The position numbers and the translations under genes are program-made. A stretch of 64,000 nucleotides of DNA, taken from Loripinus fragilis (lineage: Eukaryota; Mollusca; Bivalvia; Lucinida; Lucinidae). This document shows positions 13,501 through 22,489 of this stretch, in pieces (positions within the stretch are counted from its first letter, which is position 1; the number at the start of each line of letters is the position of its first letter). Where the stretch lies: positions 53,536,495 to 53,600,494 of the forward strand of contig OZ026528.1 of NCBI GenBank assembly GCA_964019695.1, written 5' to 3'. Below the pieces are notes generated by a model, which saw only the letters and a list, made by a program, of their open reading frames with translations, did no database searches and was not told the DNA's origin.

Positions 13501-13751
13501 GATTTGTGGAAAGCCGTTCTAAAAATGAACTAGCTGATCTTTTGTTTTTTTGGACGGGCAGTGATCTCAACATAGTGCCTCAGCTGCATGTCTGTTTTAA
13601 TGCAACTGAAGGACTATCACAAAGACCAATTGCTAGCACCTGTGCAGCACAGCTCATCCTAAGTAGAATGTATGTTAGTTATGAAGAGTTTGAGACTCAG
13701 TTTGTGCAGTACTTGGCTTCAAATGAAGCTAAGCATTTTGACACAGACTAA
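1571..13751 (+). CDS. UBX-like / HECT-like ubiquitin-pathway protein, 5'-partial, with one in-frame TAG
   Basis: Six exons with GT-AG boundaries and compatible phases: 1571-1639, 3344-3436, 4068-4181, 6102-6251, 7381-7477, 12658-13751 (538 codons including the TAG). Exons 1-2 encode a charged helix (QQDRDFSLSLELDRER, then Arg/Glu-rich) like the segment preceding UBX domains in FAF1-type proteins. Exons 3-4 encode a UBX-like ubiquitin fold (ILIQFRLPDRTLRRKF, then LLYSFI). Exon 5 is an acidic Ser-rich linker. The last exon resembles the HECT-like C-terminal half found in G2E3-like ligases: an N-lobe (FSLFFKTLAGMYF, GRIISHC), a FWTGS strand and the motif PIASTCAAQLIL, whose Cys (TGT at 13641) is the expected thioester residue. 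Known of the families: UBX binds p97/VCP and HECT transfers ubiquitin. A p97-linked ligase role is inference. Exon 1 has no start Met, so upstream exons are expected. The TAG at 13398 makes the status uncertain (readthrough, nonsense allele, decaying copy or base error). Confidence 0.72.
2206..2810. repeat. ~130-bp tandem units (CTCTACCAAAAT repeat)
   Basis: It starts with GCAAGGTGAGCTATTGTGAT and continues as about four diverged units containing TCTCCTGAACCACTG and AATGCTCTCTACCAAAAT. Related units occur at 10770-11000 and 15150-16010. Confidence 0.5.
2821..3066 (+). mobile_element. tRNA-like-headed SINE (family B), near full length
   Basis: The head GGGCTGCATAGCGGAGTCGG resembles a tRNA D-arm/A box. 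The body has CTGATTCATTCAAGAATGGT and GGTTAACCGCTTGTTTTAGC. The 3' end is GACCATAGCTGTCGACTTGG, then GTAAAGCAACAAAACAAAC. Other copies: 16505-16885, 20200-20300, 21535-21830 and 33301-33457 on the minus strand. Confidence 0.7.
3540..3960. other. Non-coding intronic sequence with GTCTGTC / AGACGGACAGAC ends
   Basis: It opens AGCTCACCTGACCCATAGAC and closes with GACGGACAGACTCCAGAGAC and AACTCACCTATAAG. The matching ends suggest a diverged interspersed element in intron 2. No exon was seen. Confidence 0.3.
4266..5025 (+). repeat. ATGCCCCC element with ~160-bp internal tandem units (copy 1)
   Basis: The 5' end is an imperfect hairpin ATGCCCCCACCAT / ATGGCCGAGGCAT. Internal units repeat TCAGAATTTTATGAAACTTG, GTCACATTG and AGTTATTGCCCTTTGTTCAT. 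The 3' end is GGGGGCATCTGTGTCCCCTG followed by GACACATTTCTAGTT. It lies within intron 3 and has the same build as 9727-10630. Confidence 0.7.
5370..5700. repeat. Two diverged direct repeats in intron 3
   Basis: The block CCTCTCAATATCTAGAGAAC, then TAACAAATTTTGTATGTGCA, then TATTGACA at ~5440-5510 recurs at ~5572-5640 as CCTCTCAGTATCTTGCAGGA and so on. It is preceded by CCGTCTATCGGTTGGACTGT. Non-coding. Confidence 0.45.
6252..7380 (+). other. Intron 4 of the UBX/HECT gene
   Basis: Donor GTATGT at 6252, acceptor TATTTACAG ending at 7380. The interior is AT-rich with loose GGTCA-type repeat remnants (6780-7200). I see no exon or RNA gene. Confidence 0.55.
8325..8475. repeat. Hairpin-bearing GTTACCGA repeat
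   Basis: Arms TGATGGCGAC (8398-8407) and GTCGCCATCA (8423-8432) are perfectly complementary around a 15-base loop. Surrounding motifs CTACCGAAG, TTACCGATG and GGTTACCGATGGTAACC repeat on both strands. It is GC-richer than its surroundings. Non-coding. Confidence 0.5.
9050..9192. repeat. Long hairpin, ~64-bp arms
   Basis: The left arm (9050-9113) contains CATGATGTGATGTCGACCTG and the right arm (9128-9192) contains its complement CAGGTCGACATCACATCATG. Arms extend outward through TTGACTATTGAGG / CCTCAAAAGTCAATAA. A short GACAGA-GCC-TCTGTC loop lies at the centre. A weaker relative is visible at 18121-18180. It is probably a MITE. Confidence 0.65.
9727..10630 (+). repeat. ATGCCCCC element with ~160-bp tandem units (copy 2)
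   Basis: The 5' hairpin ATGCCCCCGCCAT / ATGGCCGGGGCAT (9729-9758) is followed by about five units whose landmark TATGAAACTT falls at 9831, 9990, 10151 and 10309 (spacing 158-161 bp). The 3' end is GGGGCCATCCATGTCCCATG, then GACACATTCCTAGTT. Confidence 0.75.
10734..11100. repeat. Poly-G tract and diverged CTCTGCCAAAATTG units
   Basis: A G-run at 10732-10743 is followed by two or three units containing AAACAAAATGGCCTCCTGGT and AATGCCCTCTGCCAAAATTG, related to 2206-2810. Non-coding. Confidence 0.45.
11105..12300. repeat. ~140-145-bp tandem array (GACCTAGTTT repeat), ~8 units
   Basis: The landmark CCTAGT falls at 11131, 11271, 11416, 11562 and 11705 and onward. Each unit carries GGTCACTGTGACCTTGAC, TCTAGAATAATCATGTCC, ATATCTCCTATATTATTTGA and ATCCCAAATTTGGTGTG. 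Units are diverged from one another. Confidence 0.8.
12490..12590. repeat. GTTTGGATCCAGATC hairpin-type dispersed repeat
   Basis: GTTTGGATCCAGATCAGGCT, ACAAAATGTC and GATCTGGGTCCAAACTGTTT form an imperfect inverted repeat. Similar cores are at 9275-9345, 22545-22610 and 24085-24155. It lies just before the last exon of the UBX/HECT gene. Confidence 0.55.
13398..13400 (+). other. In-frame TAG inside the HECT-like exon
   Basis: The reading frame entering from the intron-5 acceptor (12658) stays open to this TAG. It then continues open in the same frame with HECT-like coding sense (FTDVEEEVTFRTLLDIRS, FWTGS, PIASTCAAQ) to the TAA region at 13749-13751. No frameshift accompanies it. The stop separates the N-lobe from the presumed catalytic cysteine, so a terminated product would lack ligase chemistry. 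Confidence 0.85.
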
Positions 13752-14718
13752 TAAGTCTCATATATATTTGTGATAGTCCATCAATTGCATTGAATATACA
13801 GCTGCAAATATTAGGACACTCACCTTTACTGTTTATTGTAGGTTTCAATTTAAGTGGTTCTTCCATAGTTTACTAGCTTTAGGAGATGCAAATTGCTTGA
13901 CATAGGCTGGAGACCATTATCAGACTGCTTCTTTTGGATGAGTTTGATTTGGGCCTGCAGTGTTTGCTCAACCTGTCTGTACCAAAACTTTAGTTTGTGC
14001 TCAACCTATTGTGCCCTAACTAAGAAAAAGGTGAGGGGCACATTGCTTTGTGATTGCCTGTCTGTCCATTCTATCAAAAAAAAAAGTTAAGTAAAGGTTT
14101 TGAAATTTTTAAATGGATTCCTCATCAAAAAAAAAGCTGACCCAGTTTTTTTTGGTTAGAATTATCTCCCTGGATGAGTTACAACCCTTTCAAACGGTCT
14201 GGGTGAAATTTTTCGTAAACAAGATATCTCAAAAGCTGTTATAAAAGTAAAAAAAAAAACTTTTTGCAGTTAAAAAATCCCCTTTCTATTTTTGTACTGC
14301 CAGTGCAATACAGGTGGGAAAGATCTCTGCATTTGCTCCTCTATAAAATGTACATTAAAGATTGACAAGCTGCCTAATATCACCCATTAATTGATAAGGT
14401 TGACAATTGACATACATGCCATCCTGTATTAGCTGACAAAATTTGAAGTTGCTAGCAATAACAATGTTTGAGATTTCCGGATTTCAAGTTTTCAAAAGGC
14501 CAACTTTGCAAGGGGCAATAACTAGAAAAAATAAAACAACTATTTTGAAATATCACCAGGTAATAAATCTACCCAAAGTCTTCATCAGCAGGTATTTTAT
14601 GTCATAGCTTGGTCGCAAGTTTTCAATGTCAAAATTTGCATAACTAATTTTTTTTTAGAATTTTCGCCAGCTAATCTGAACATCTTCTATGAGCCGACAT
14701 AGTTGCTGCTAGCCGTAA
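13752..14718. other. Downstream sequence of the UBX/HECT gene
   Basis: I see no AATAAA close to the stop, no further exon and only weak AT-rich repeat character. The 3' UTR presumably lies here but its end is not visible. Confidence 0.35.
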
Positions 14719-14935
14719 AGTTTCTTAGATATCGTTTCTACAAGTTTTTGATGGCCAAATTTGGGAAGGGCAATAACTCAAAAAGTTTTTGAAAGTTTGT
14801 CCTTTATCAGCTTACCATTTTTTTTAAAAGTTTCTTAGATATCATTTCTACAAGTTTTTGATGGCCAAATTTGGGAAGGGCAATAACTCAAAAAAGTTTT
14901 TGAAAGTTTTTCCTTTATCAGCTTACCATTTTTTT
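14719..14935. repeat. Near-identical 110-bp tandem duplication
   Basis: AGTTTCTTAGATATCRTTTC, then GGCCAAATTTGGGAAGGGCA, then ATAACTCAAAAAAGTTTTTG occurs at 14719 and again at 14829 with very few differences, so the duplication looks recent. Confidence 0.75.
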
Positions 14936-15149
14936 TTGTAGCCTAAAAATGTAAAAATTTCATTCTGATTCTTTCAAGTGAGTGATATAAAAAATGTCAG
15001 CTTTTTTTGAGGAGTAATCCATTTATGAAATTTCAATACCCGAATCGGTCACATGGAAGGACATGCCCAAAGCAATCTGCTTCTCCTACTGTTTAGCTGT
15101 AAAATTTACATTCCATGTAGAAGACTTGTTGCCATGGCAACAAAATCGA

Positions 15150-16010
15150 AAACTTACAAATCTTGTCAAAAATTATTTGGCTGGTCTACAAAATAATTTT
15201 GCACAAGTGGTCCTTTGGTAACTCTCTACCAAGATTGCTAAAATAAAAAAGGAACAATGTCACCAGGGGTGGGATTCAGATTTTCTTATGTATATATAGG
15301 GGAAACCTACAAAAATCTGGTCAAAACTACTAAGCCAAAATTGAAAATAATTTGGCAGGAATGTTCCTTTGCTGACCATCTGCCAAGATTACTAAAATAA
15401 ATTTGATCTTTTGAAATACATGGCCACCAGGGAGTCAGTTTTTCGAATGCATCTACAGGGAAAATCTTGTCAAAAACTACTAGACTGAATCAAAAATAAT
15501 TTGGCACAAATGGCAGGCCTCCAGTTTAGAGCGCTTATTTGAAAATTATTTTTCTTATTTGTCATCCAAAACATATATTGTGGTACACATTGAGACGGTT
15601 CTTTTGAGCACACAAAACATGTTAAAATTGATGGGTAATTTTTAATTTGATGGGTAAGGAAATAAACAAAATCTAGGTGCACCAAACAACCTTTATCTGG
15701 ACTTTGATGGTAATGAGGCTTTGATTACTAAGATTGCTTTGATACTTTGCAAAACATGGTTGCCAGGGGGCGGAGTCTATTTGTAGAAGAAACACAAGAG
15801 TCAAAAACTACAGGGCATATTTAGAAAAAAATTGACGCAAATGGTCCTTGGGTGACCCTCTACCATAATTGCTCAAATGTGCCAAGGGAAGGGACCCATT
15901 TTCCTTTGTGTGTATATAGGGATAATATTCTTGGCAAAAACTACAGGGCTATAATTAGCATAAAATAACGCTCATTATGTAACCTTATACCAAGATTGCT
16001 CATAATATTT
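15150..16010. repeat. ~200-bp diverged tandem units (ACCAAGATTGCTAAAATA)
   Basis: Recurring blocks are ATTTGGCACAAATGG, TCCTTTGGTAACTCTCTACC, AAGATTGCTAAAATA and CCAGGGGTGGGA. About four units, one interrupted at 15520-15690 by a GAGACGGTTCTTTTGAGCAC element. Confidence 0.6.
15520..15690. mobile_element. GACGGTTCTTTTGAGCAC palindrome element, copy 1
   Basis: It contains ACATTGAGACGGTTCTTTTG and AGCACACAAAACATGTTAAA, with flanks GAAAATTATTTTTCTTATTT and CTGGACTTTGATGG shared with the copies at 31793, 34010 and 39040. Confidence 0.55.
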
Positions 16011-16504
16011 TGATGTGTTGAAAAGCAAAAGGTATCAAGAATCTGTATCGCATAAGCCATTGATCAGATTTGATTCTATTTAGGTTAAAATCATATTAAA
16101 TTGAGCTACTTCATCCTTTTATTTTTATCAATGTTTCTTTGCCTTTTTTTCATGTTAAAGACTTAAGATTCATTGGTGGATGTTTGGCTGTACAATACTT
16201 CCCCTTACATTATAAAACAGACATTTTCAGGTGAGCAATAAAGAGTCCCAGGAAAAAGATTATGGTGGGGGGCTCTGTAATACAATTTGTACATAGTTTT
16301 TCATGAAATGTTTTGTTCTTACAATGTATTGTTGTGATTTTATTTTGTCCAGAAACATGCAACGAAAAGTGTGAAAACATGTTCTTAAAGTAGTACACAA
16401 AGCTAATTGGATAAGATTTATATAATAGAAATATTTAAGGGAAGAATTTGTTTTTGGTTTTTTGTCCCATTCAAGAACTAAAGAGGATCTCTTCATCTTG
16501 CCAC

Positions 16505-16885
16505 ACCTGTTCCTGGGCAAGCACTTACTTTCACTTATAACTCAGAACAACCCTTCTTAGGGTGCGCAGTGGTAGAGTGCTTCACTCCAGACCGAGGGGC
16601 TGGGGGTTCAAGCCTCACCGGCATCACTGTGTTGTGTCCTTGAGCAAGAACATTAATCCTAGCTTGATACTGGTTCAACCCAGGAAGACCTGTCCCTTTA
16701 TAACTGAAAGATTGTTGATGGGACGTAAAAATCAAATCAAACAACAATCAACCCTTCTTGGTAATGACTTCAGAAATGATTTCATAATCTCAACCAAAGG
16801 ATGCAAGCGGTGAGATTGAACTTGCAACCACTGGTTCTGCAGTCAGACTTACTACCGTCTGCTCTTCCAAGCCAGGTACACATTT
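16505..16885 (-). mobile_element. Family B SINE, split by a younger SINE
   Basis: The tRNA-like head is on the minus strand near 16805-16885 (TGGCTTGGAAGAGCAGACGG, then GTCTGACTGCAGAACC). The internal part CCTGGGCAAGC, ACAACCCTTCTT lies at 16511-16558 and 16749-16760. The two parts are separated by the SINE at 16559-16748. Confidence 0.65.
16559..16748 (+). mobile_element. tRNA-derived SINE (family A), 11-bp target duplication
   Basis: The A-box-like GTGCGCAGTGGTAGAGTGC is followed by a B box GGTTCAAGCC at 16605-16614. The body has TGTCCTTGAGCAAGA and ACTGGTTCAACCCAGGAAGA. The tail is GGGACGTAAAAATCAAATCA. The direct repeat CAACCCTTCTT flanks it exactly at 16548-16558 and 16749-16759. Confidence 0.85.
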
Positions 16886-17198
16886 GTCTGATACATCATG
16901 AGAAACATGCTGTACTTGCAAGAACAGTTATGCAGATCAACTACGCCAGTCTGCAGAAGGATCTGATTTGATAGTATAATCAGAAAGTGAGCTATTGTGA
17001 TCCTATGATGTCTGTCATCAGTTGACAATTAGCATTAAACAATACATCCTAAACCACCGAGTGGATTGCTATTAAAGGTCACAGGAATGATCCCCTTTCA
17101 AAGAAAGGGAATCTACCAAGTATTGTTAGAGACGATCCACCTTTTTCGTTTAAAAGATTTTTAAAAATGAAAATCGTTGAAGGACAACAGACTTCATA

Positions 17199-17439
17199 AT
17201 ATGGGCCTCGTTGCGAGAAAACCTGTCTTAGGGGTTTCCAAAAAGGTTTCAAACCAGTCTCCTCAGCTACAGAGACTACCTAGAAAATTTGAAATTTCAC
17301 CTGAAGCAAGTTTACATATGATACTTTCCAAAAAGCAAATAACAAAGGGGCTGGTCAGACTGAGCGAATAGGCAGGTTGGTCTGCACCTGTGTTGTTCGC
17401 AAACCACCAAAGACAGGGTTTCTGGCATCGAGGCCCATA
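17199..17439. mobile_element. MITE with ~31-bp TIRs (ATATGGGCCTCGTTGCGAG)
   Basis: The left end ATATGGGCCTCGTTGCGAGA, then AAACCTGTCTT is answered on the right by AAGACAGGGTTT, then CTGGCATCGAGGCCCATAT. The interior carries TCTCCTCAGCTACAGAGACT. Single-ended relatives are near 26228-26350 (TATGGGCCTTATCACGAGAA) and 27115-27190. Confidence 0.7.
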
Positions 17440-18600
17440 TCACAATAACTAAACACACGATAGGACAAGAGTTGGCCCCTGATGCAAATGCTTGGGCTTG
17501 GTTTGTACCAGCATTTGCTTAAAAATGACAAACAACCTTGATAACATTATACTTTAATTGATTTAATAGAAAATGAACAGCATTAAGCATAACAAATATT
17601 GATATCACACAGTGCAAACAACACGTCTCTTCGCGACGCACAAAATGTCGTAACTCCCTATGAGGCGTCTTATCATTTTTTAAAATATATATATATGTTA
17701 ATTGAACAAATGCGTTGGCTATTAAAACCATTATCATGCAAAATTACTTGACATTCTCACACCAGAAAGGTTGCAAGCAAAAACACTCTTAACAATTGAC
17801 GGAATGCAGATAGAAATTCGCTAGAAACATCATTTCTGATTAACATTTGGCACCAGCCAGGCGACAAATGGCAATTGAACCCTCCTGATTCTAGCTATTT
17901 AGATCAATTTTCATCAGTAGTATTAACATTTTCGATTGCCGCTTATCCGGTGTGATTATGTACATGTAATATTACTTTGTCGTGATTGTTTTTTGCATCA
18001 ACTCCATACAATAGCAAAAGTAGACAGGCATTTGTCATGAGCAGTAGTTGATATGCATCTGTGTGTATCAAAAGATGTTAATCATAGATTATATAATAAT
18101 AAACTTAATATACATATATTGACTTAGGAGACATCAGATATGATATAAAATCATATCCAATGACTCACAGGTCAACAATTACTTATACTAGGCAAAAAAA
18201 GAAACGCCGCTAACAATAATTAAAAATAATGCGCATTAAGTGAGAGTAGCAAAATTTCGTCTGCTATCTATCTTTTGCTAATTTTCCCGCCGCACATTTT
18301 CCCCATTGTTTTATCGAGGTAAGTCAATCCAAACCAGTGCTGGCAGATTTTCCATTTTCCTTTTTTCATGTGCAGCAACATCCATTCAGAGTTACATGTG
18401 CACTAACAGTAAACTACTGAAATCTAGCTAAACTCCCCACATGTTAAAAAACATTTTAAAACTTTGGAATTAAAGATTACACATTGCTATTTTGCTGTGA
18501 CAAAATTGACACATGTGGAACGTGAACGTCCAATAGGAATGTTACAAGCCAACGTGACACCATTGGTAGTAGCCAAACAATTTTTGGTGCCATAATAGGA
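17440..18600. other. AT-rich spacer, nothing recognised
   Basis: A short AT dinucleotide run (ATATATATAT) lies near 17686 and a weak hairpin relative of 9050-9192 at 18121-18180. No exon, RNA gene or clear repeat otherwise. Confidence 0.35.
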
Positions 18601-18611
18601 TGATTGGACGT

Positions 18612-19410
18612 CTTAAACTTGATTTTTTATGTTTTTCACATTGGTTTTCGGCGATTTCTTTTTTATTATTGATTTTAGTAAACTGTGTTCGCGATGAAAG
18701 TTGTAGAGAAAAATTAGCACCAACTTCTCCAAGCGGTTCTAGCATCATAGATGCTGCAATTAACTCTGCACATACCTGTAGATGCACTCTTTGAGTATTT
18801 TAAGCAAAGCGCAAATAAACTAAGTCAAATATGTCAGTCAAAAAGCTACGTTGCACCGCCCTGATTCAATAAGAAAGGCGACGGATGGCTTGTTCAAATA
18901 TATTGAAAATCACGCCTGGTTCGCCCGTGCATTAAGCTAGTTGGGTCATCTCGAAACTGTCTGTTTTAGGAGCACGTGCATAAGAGAAAAATGGCGCGTC
19001 ATGCGATATCACAGCTTCTGTACTTACAAAAAGTCATGCTCATAGTAGATTCTGAATATGCACGGTACATTCTGAGTCTATATACGGCAGGATTATGCTA
19101 TAAACAACCGTTGAATAACTGTATATACACCGCTTGTGAATATTCTTTTGAGACGAACCCTTTCTGTCACGCCTCTACGAAATTTACCTGTCAATAAAAG
19201 ACTTAGAAAATTGGGCTGAATTCAATTTATTGCAAAATCTTCATCTATGTACACAAAAATCTGTTTGTACCAGAAACTTCGGACCTCTTGGAGAAATCGG
19301 CGCTAATTTTCCCCTACAACTTTCATCGCGAACACAGTTGGCTAAAATCAATAATAAAAAAGTTATCGCCGAAAATCAATGTGAAAAACATAAAAAATCG
19401 AGTTTAAGAT
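18612..19410. mobile_element. Inverted-repeat pair, ~125-bp arms, ~550-bp spacer
   Basis: Left arm 18612-18735 (CTTGATTTTTTATGTTTTTC, TTGGTTTTCGGCGATTTC) and right arm 19288-19410 (GCCGAAAATCAATGTG, GAAAAACATAAAAAATCGAG) are about 90% complementary by eye. The spacer has no convincing gene. It looks like a foldback or non-autonomous DNA element. Confidence 0.6.
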
Positions 19411-19599
19411 TGTTTCCAACAAACCTGGACAACATCAGACCGTCCTCGTCCAGGACGTGGCCTTGTGTTGTGCGACATCAAAATTTAGACATCCAGACCT
19501 CTCATTTGTGCAATCGATTTTATCTGGAGACAGTCACAGCTAGGGCATACCCAGGAACTCATAATCCATGAACCATCGTGAGAACAAACACAAAGTTTG

Positions 19600-19800
19600 G
19601 TATAAAAAAAAAACTTTGAAATTGACTATGAAATTGGAATTAAATGATATTTGACCTTTTGACCCCTTCCCAGGGCCCCAGGGGGCAGGGCAAAAAAAAT
19701 TTTTACGTTGCACGCCCCATTCATTTGAGTAACTTTGGTTGAATTTCGTCCAACGGTTTAGGAGGAGATAGCATAACGGACGGAGGCGATTATAGTATCT
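19600..19800. repeat. Fragment of a GACCTTTTGACCCC repeat
   Basis: ATATTTGACCTTTTGACCCC, TTCCCAGGGCCCCAGGGGGC and ACGGACGGAGGCGAT are typical of the GGTCA-rich repeats elsewhere in the window. Non-coding. Confidence 0.4.
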
Positions 19801-20041
19801 TCGCTTTTTTTAAAGCTTGGGGATAACAATTTCAACTTGATGTTAGGCAGATCAAGATCAACCTATGACCATCATTTGAACATGCATCCATCCAATACCA
19901 CATAACATCCGACCTGGTTCTGTATAGTAACCACCTTGGTAATGTGACCCTTTTAACAAACTTTACTCCCATATGAAATCTAGTTCCTCTGCTAAATATT
20001 TTAAAGAACAACAGCTAATTTACCATAGATGATATTGATAG

Positions 20042-20111
20042 CTGCTGCCAAATATACAAATTTACTGGGTTTGAAAATACAAACCTACTAGGTTTGTATA
20101 TTTGGCAGCAG
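20042..20111. repeat. Perfect 19-bp-arm hairpin
   Basis: CTGCTGCCAAATATACAAA (20042-20060) pairs perfectly with TTTGTATATTTGGCAGCAG (20093-20111). The loop itself repeats TACTGGGTTTG and CTACTAGGTTTG. No promoter or terminator context is apparent. Confidence 0.6.
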
Positions 20112-20199
20112 GTCCTTCTCATTACAATGAAGTAGAACCCCCGTTTATTTAAGAAAGCCAAAGCATTAGCTTTTGGATAAAACAACCCCTGCTTAAATG

Positions 20200-20300
20200 T
20201 TTTGTTTGTTTGTTTTGTTGCTTTACGTCCCAAGTCAACAGCTATGGTCATGGCGGGACGGTCAGTTCACCTAACCACACTTTTTCCTGGGCAAGCAGTT
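20200..20300 (-). mobile_element. Family B SINE, 3' fragment
   Basis: Reading the minus strand: the end GACCATAGCTGTTGACTTGG, then GACGTAAAGCAACAAAAC, preceded by the CCCAGGAAAAAGTGTGGTTA segment. The tRNA-like head is missing. Confidence 0.6.
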
Positions 20301-20519
20301 AACCCCTGCTCAAATGTATGGCTGGTTTTTGCTTACCTGAGCCGAAGAATCATGGGTCAGCAAATAGTATGGCTGTGACTCCCGCATCCTTCCCTCAACA
20401 TTTTCAAACATCTCTGACAGATGACCTCCATGCCCATATATGGTAAAAGCCCTTTAAAATCTCCAATACCAGAGGCTGATGCCCAAAGGACATAGTATGT
20501 AGCATTGGAGATGTGGGGC

Positions 20520-20700
20520 CTACCAGGTTTGTTCAAATGATGATCCTAGATTGACCTCGGCCCACTTTGTCAAGGTCAAATTTGCTTCCTAATGTAATTT
20601 AATGGAAAATTTTTGAAAAGTTTATTTTCTGTGACCCTGAGATGCGTCCACACACCAAATTTGGAAAATCGTTCTCAAATACAGGATATGCTCAAACAAG
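20520..20700. repeat. Fragment of the GACCTTGACC / AATTTGG tandem repeat
   Basis: TGATCCTAGATTGACCTCGG and CACACACCAAATTTGGAAAA match the consensus of the 11105-12300 array in order and orientation of motifs. Confidence 0.4.
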
Positions 20701-21216
20701 ATGCGAAGGGATGGACACTACAGAGTGTAATTATTTAATGGAACAGATGTACACTACAGACGGAATTATGCCCTGGGGGACTAATTATGACTTTTTGGAA
20801 ATCTGTAGAATGTCAGAAATTTGTTTATAATGCAACCAATTATTTTGCTATGTTTAAATGGTATGGAATGCATAGAAACATTGATCAAATGGTATGGAAT
20901 GCAAAGAAATATTGATGCTTTAGTGTTTGAGCAAAATAAAAGAGAATTTTAACAAAATTATACCTTTACGAAAACATTTCACAAAAATTATGGCAAGAGA
21001 TGTCCTCAACAAGCATCATTACTGATGGGTCAGAAAACTAATCCAAAGCGAGCTTGTTAATATCCTCACTCGGTTCAGACTATGGGTGCATGTGTTTGGT
21101 GATAAATGGCAACATATGTATAGCTCAATAAAATACTTTGAACAGTGTTACTGTATTAGCTCAAATAACAAGGCAACATAGAATTTTATCTCACAGAGGG
21201 TTGTTTTATTTGTTAA

Positions 21217-21442
21217 CCCTTAAAGCGCCAAGAAAAAAATGCAACTGAAAATGTCATCTGCTGCAAATAATTGCCTAACATTACTGACGAATTAAGAATA
21301 GAAGCAAACAGGGTGGACCCAGAACAGACTGCTCCTATAGGAGCAGTCTGATCTGGGTCCACGCTGTTTGCCATAGAGGCTTCTTAAACATTCAGAAGAC
21401 TAGAAAAGCAGACGACTTTTGCTGCGATTGGCTCATTAAGGG
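21217..21442. mobile_element. piggyBac-like MITE at TTAA, copy 1
   Basis: TTAA (21213-21216) and TTAA (21443-21446) flank a 226-bp element starting CCCTTAAAGCGCC and ending GGCTCATTAAGGG. TTAA targets and CCC/GGG ends are hallmarks of piggyBac elements. The core hairpin is AGACTGCTCCTATAGGAGCA, then GTCTGATCTGGGTCC. Confidence 0.7.
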
Positions 21443-21534
21443 TTAAAAAAGAAGTCCAATCATCTCTTCGGCAATTGAGTATCATTCATATTTACACTAA
21501 AGCATGTCCTGAACCTGATCTGGATCCATACCTG

Positions 21535-21830
21535 CTTTTGGTTTGGTTTGATGTTGGACAGTCAGTTCATTTGAGCCCTTTTCCTGGGCAAGCTAGACTA
21601 AGCGGCCAGCCAGTATTTCTTGCACATACTTTGGCTTGTAACTGACAACAGCCCTTCTTGAATCAGGGAAGAGAGGAGAATGGCTGTAGAAATTACTATA
21701 TGATCAATTTCAATGAAAGTATGGGACCAGGCCAGGACCGAAGTAGATACCTATGTATCAGGAAGTCAGACACCTTGCCGACTGCACTATGCGGTCCTAT
21801 GCTCCAAACTCTGATAGTGTTCCTGAAAGG
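21535..21830 (-). mobile_element. Family B SINE, near full length, diverged
   Basis: Landmarks in order on the plus strand: GATGTTGGACAGTCAGTTCA, TTTCCTGGGCAAGCTAG, CTGACAACAGCCCTTCTTGA, GGAAGTCAGACACCTTGCCG, TGCACTATGCGG. They are the reverse of the landmarks in 2821-3066. Confidence 0.6.
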
Positions 21831-22009
21831 CTATTTAGATCAAGCAAATTCAGATAATTTATGTTTACTTAGTGTTTGTCTTTTAATGTATGAGCTATCA
21901 TGAAACCAGAATGTACAACTGATTAAGTACACAGAACATAACAAAAAACTGTCTGAAAATTTTATCCTTAGCACATTAGTTATAAACTCCCAAAAAGCGA
22001 CTAAACTCA

Positions 22010-22350
22010 TTAACAAATAATAATCTGAGGATACTTTCCAAAACATATGCATATCTTTCGAACATGACCAAAACAATTGGCATAAAACTGTAGGAGTTGC
22101 GCTCACAAGATACCTAGTATCTATTCATTTTGGTCACAAAAATGATCGAGTTCATCTTGTGACAAAAAATAATCTGAGGATTATATCTAAACAATAAGCA
22201 CATCTTCAGACCATGACCTATTGACATGGAAAGTTTCAAAGAAATCAGAGTAAAACTGTAGGAGGAGTTGCATATACAAGATACAGAGTATCTATTCACT
22301 TTGGCCGGAAAAGTTCATTTTGTGAAAAAAGTGACAAAAATAATCTGAGG
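22010..22350. repeat. ~150-170-bp tandem units (AATAATCTGAGGATTATATC)
   Basis: AATAATCTGAGGA occurs at ~22019, 22168 and 22338. Each unit includes AGTAAAACTGTAGGAG, TTGCGCTCACAAGATACCTA and TCTATTCATTTTGG. A further diverged unit is at 22800-22900. Confidence 0.6.
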
Positions 22351-22489
22351 ATTATATCCAAGCCAGGGCTTACCCTGGCTCAGAATTTGTTGTAGACAAC
22401 ACTTTAGCCAAAAGAGTAAAAAGTTAAGAGTCAAATAAAATTGACTTTAGCCAAGGCTTTAACCAGAAATTAGTATCAAGAGGTTGTTC

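Noticed and set aside
18542..19571. Opposed open frames encoding similar peptides, suggestive of a paired gene.
   Set aside because: The similarity is explained by the inverted repeat at 18612-19410. Each frame ends in unrelated sequence beyond the arms.
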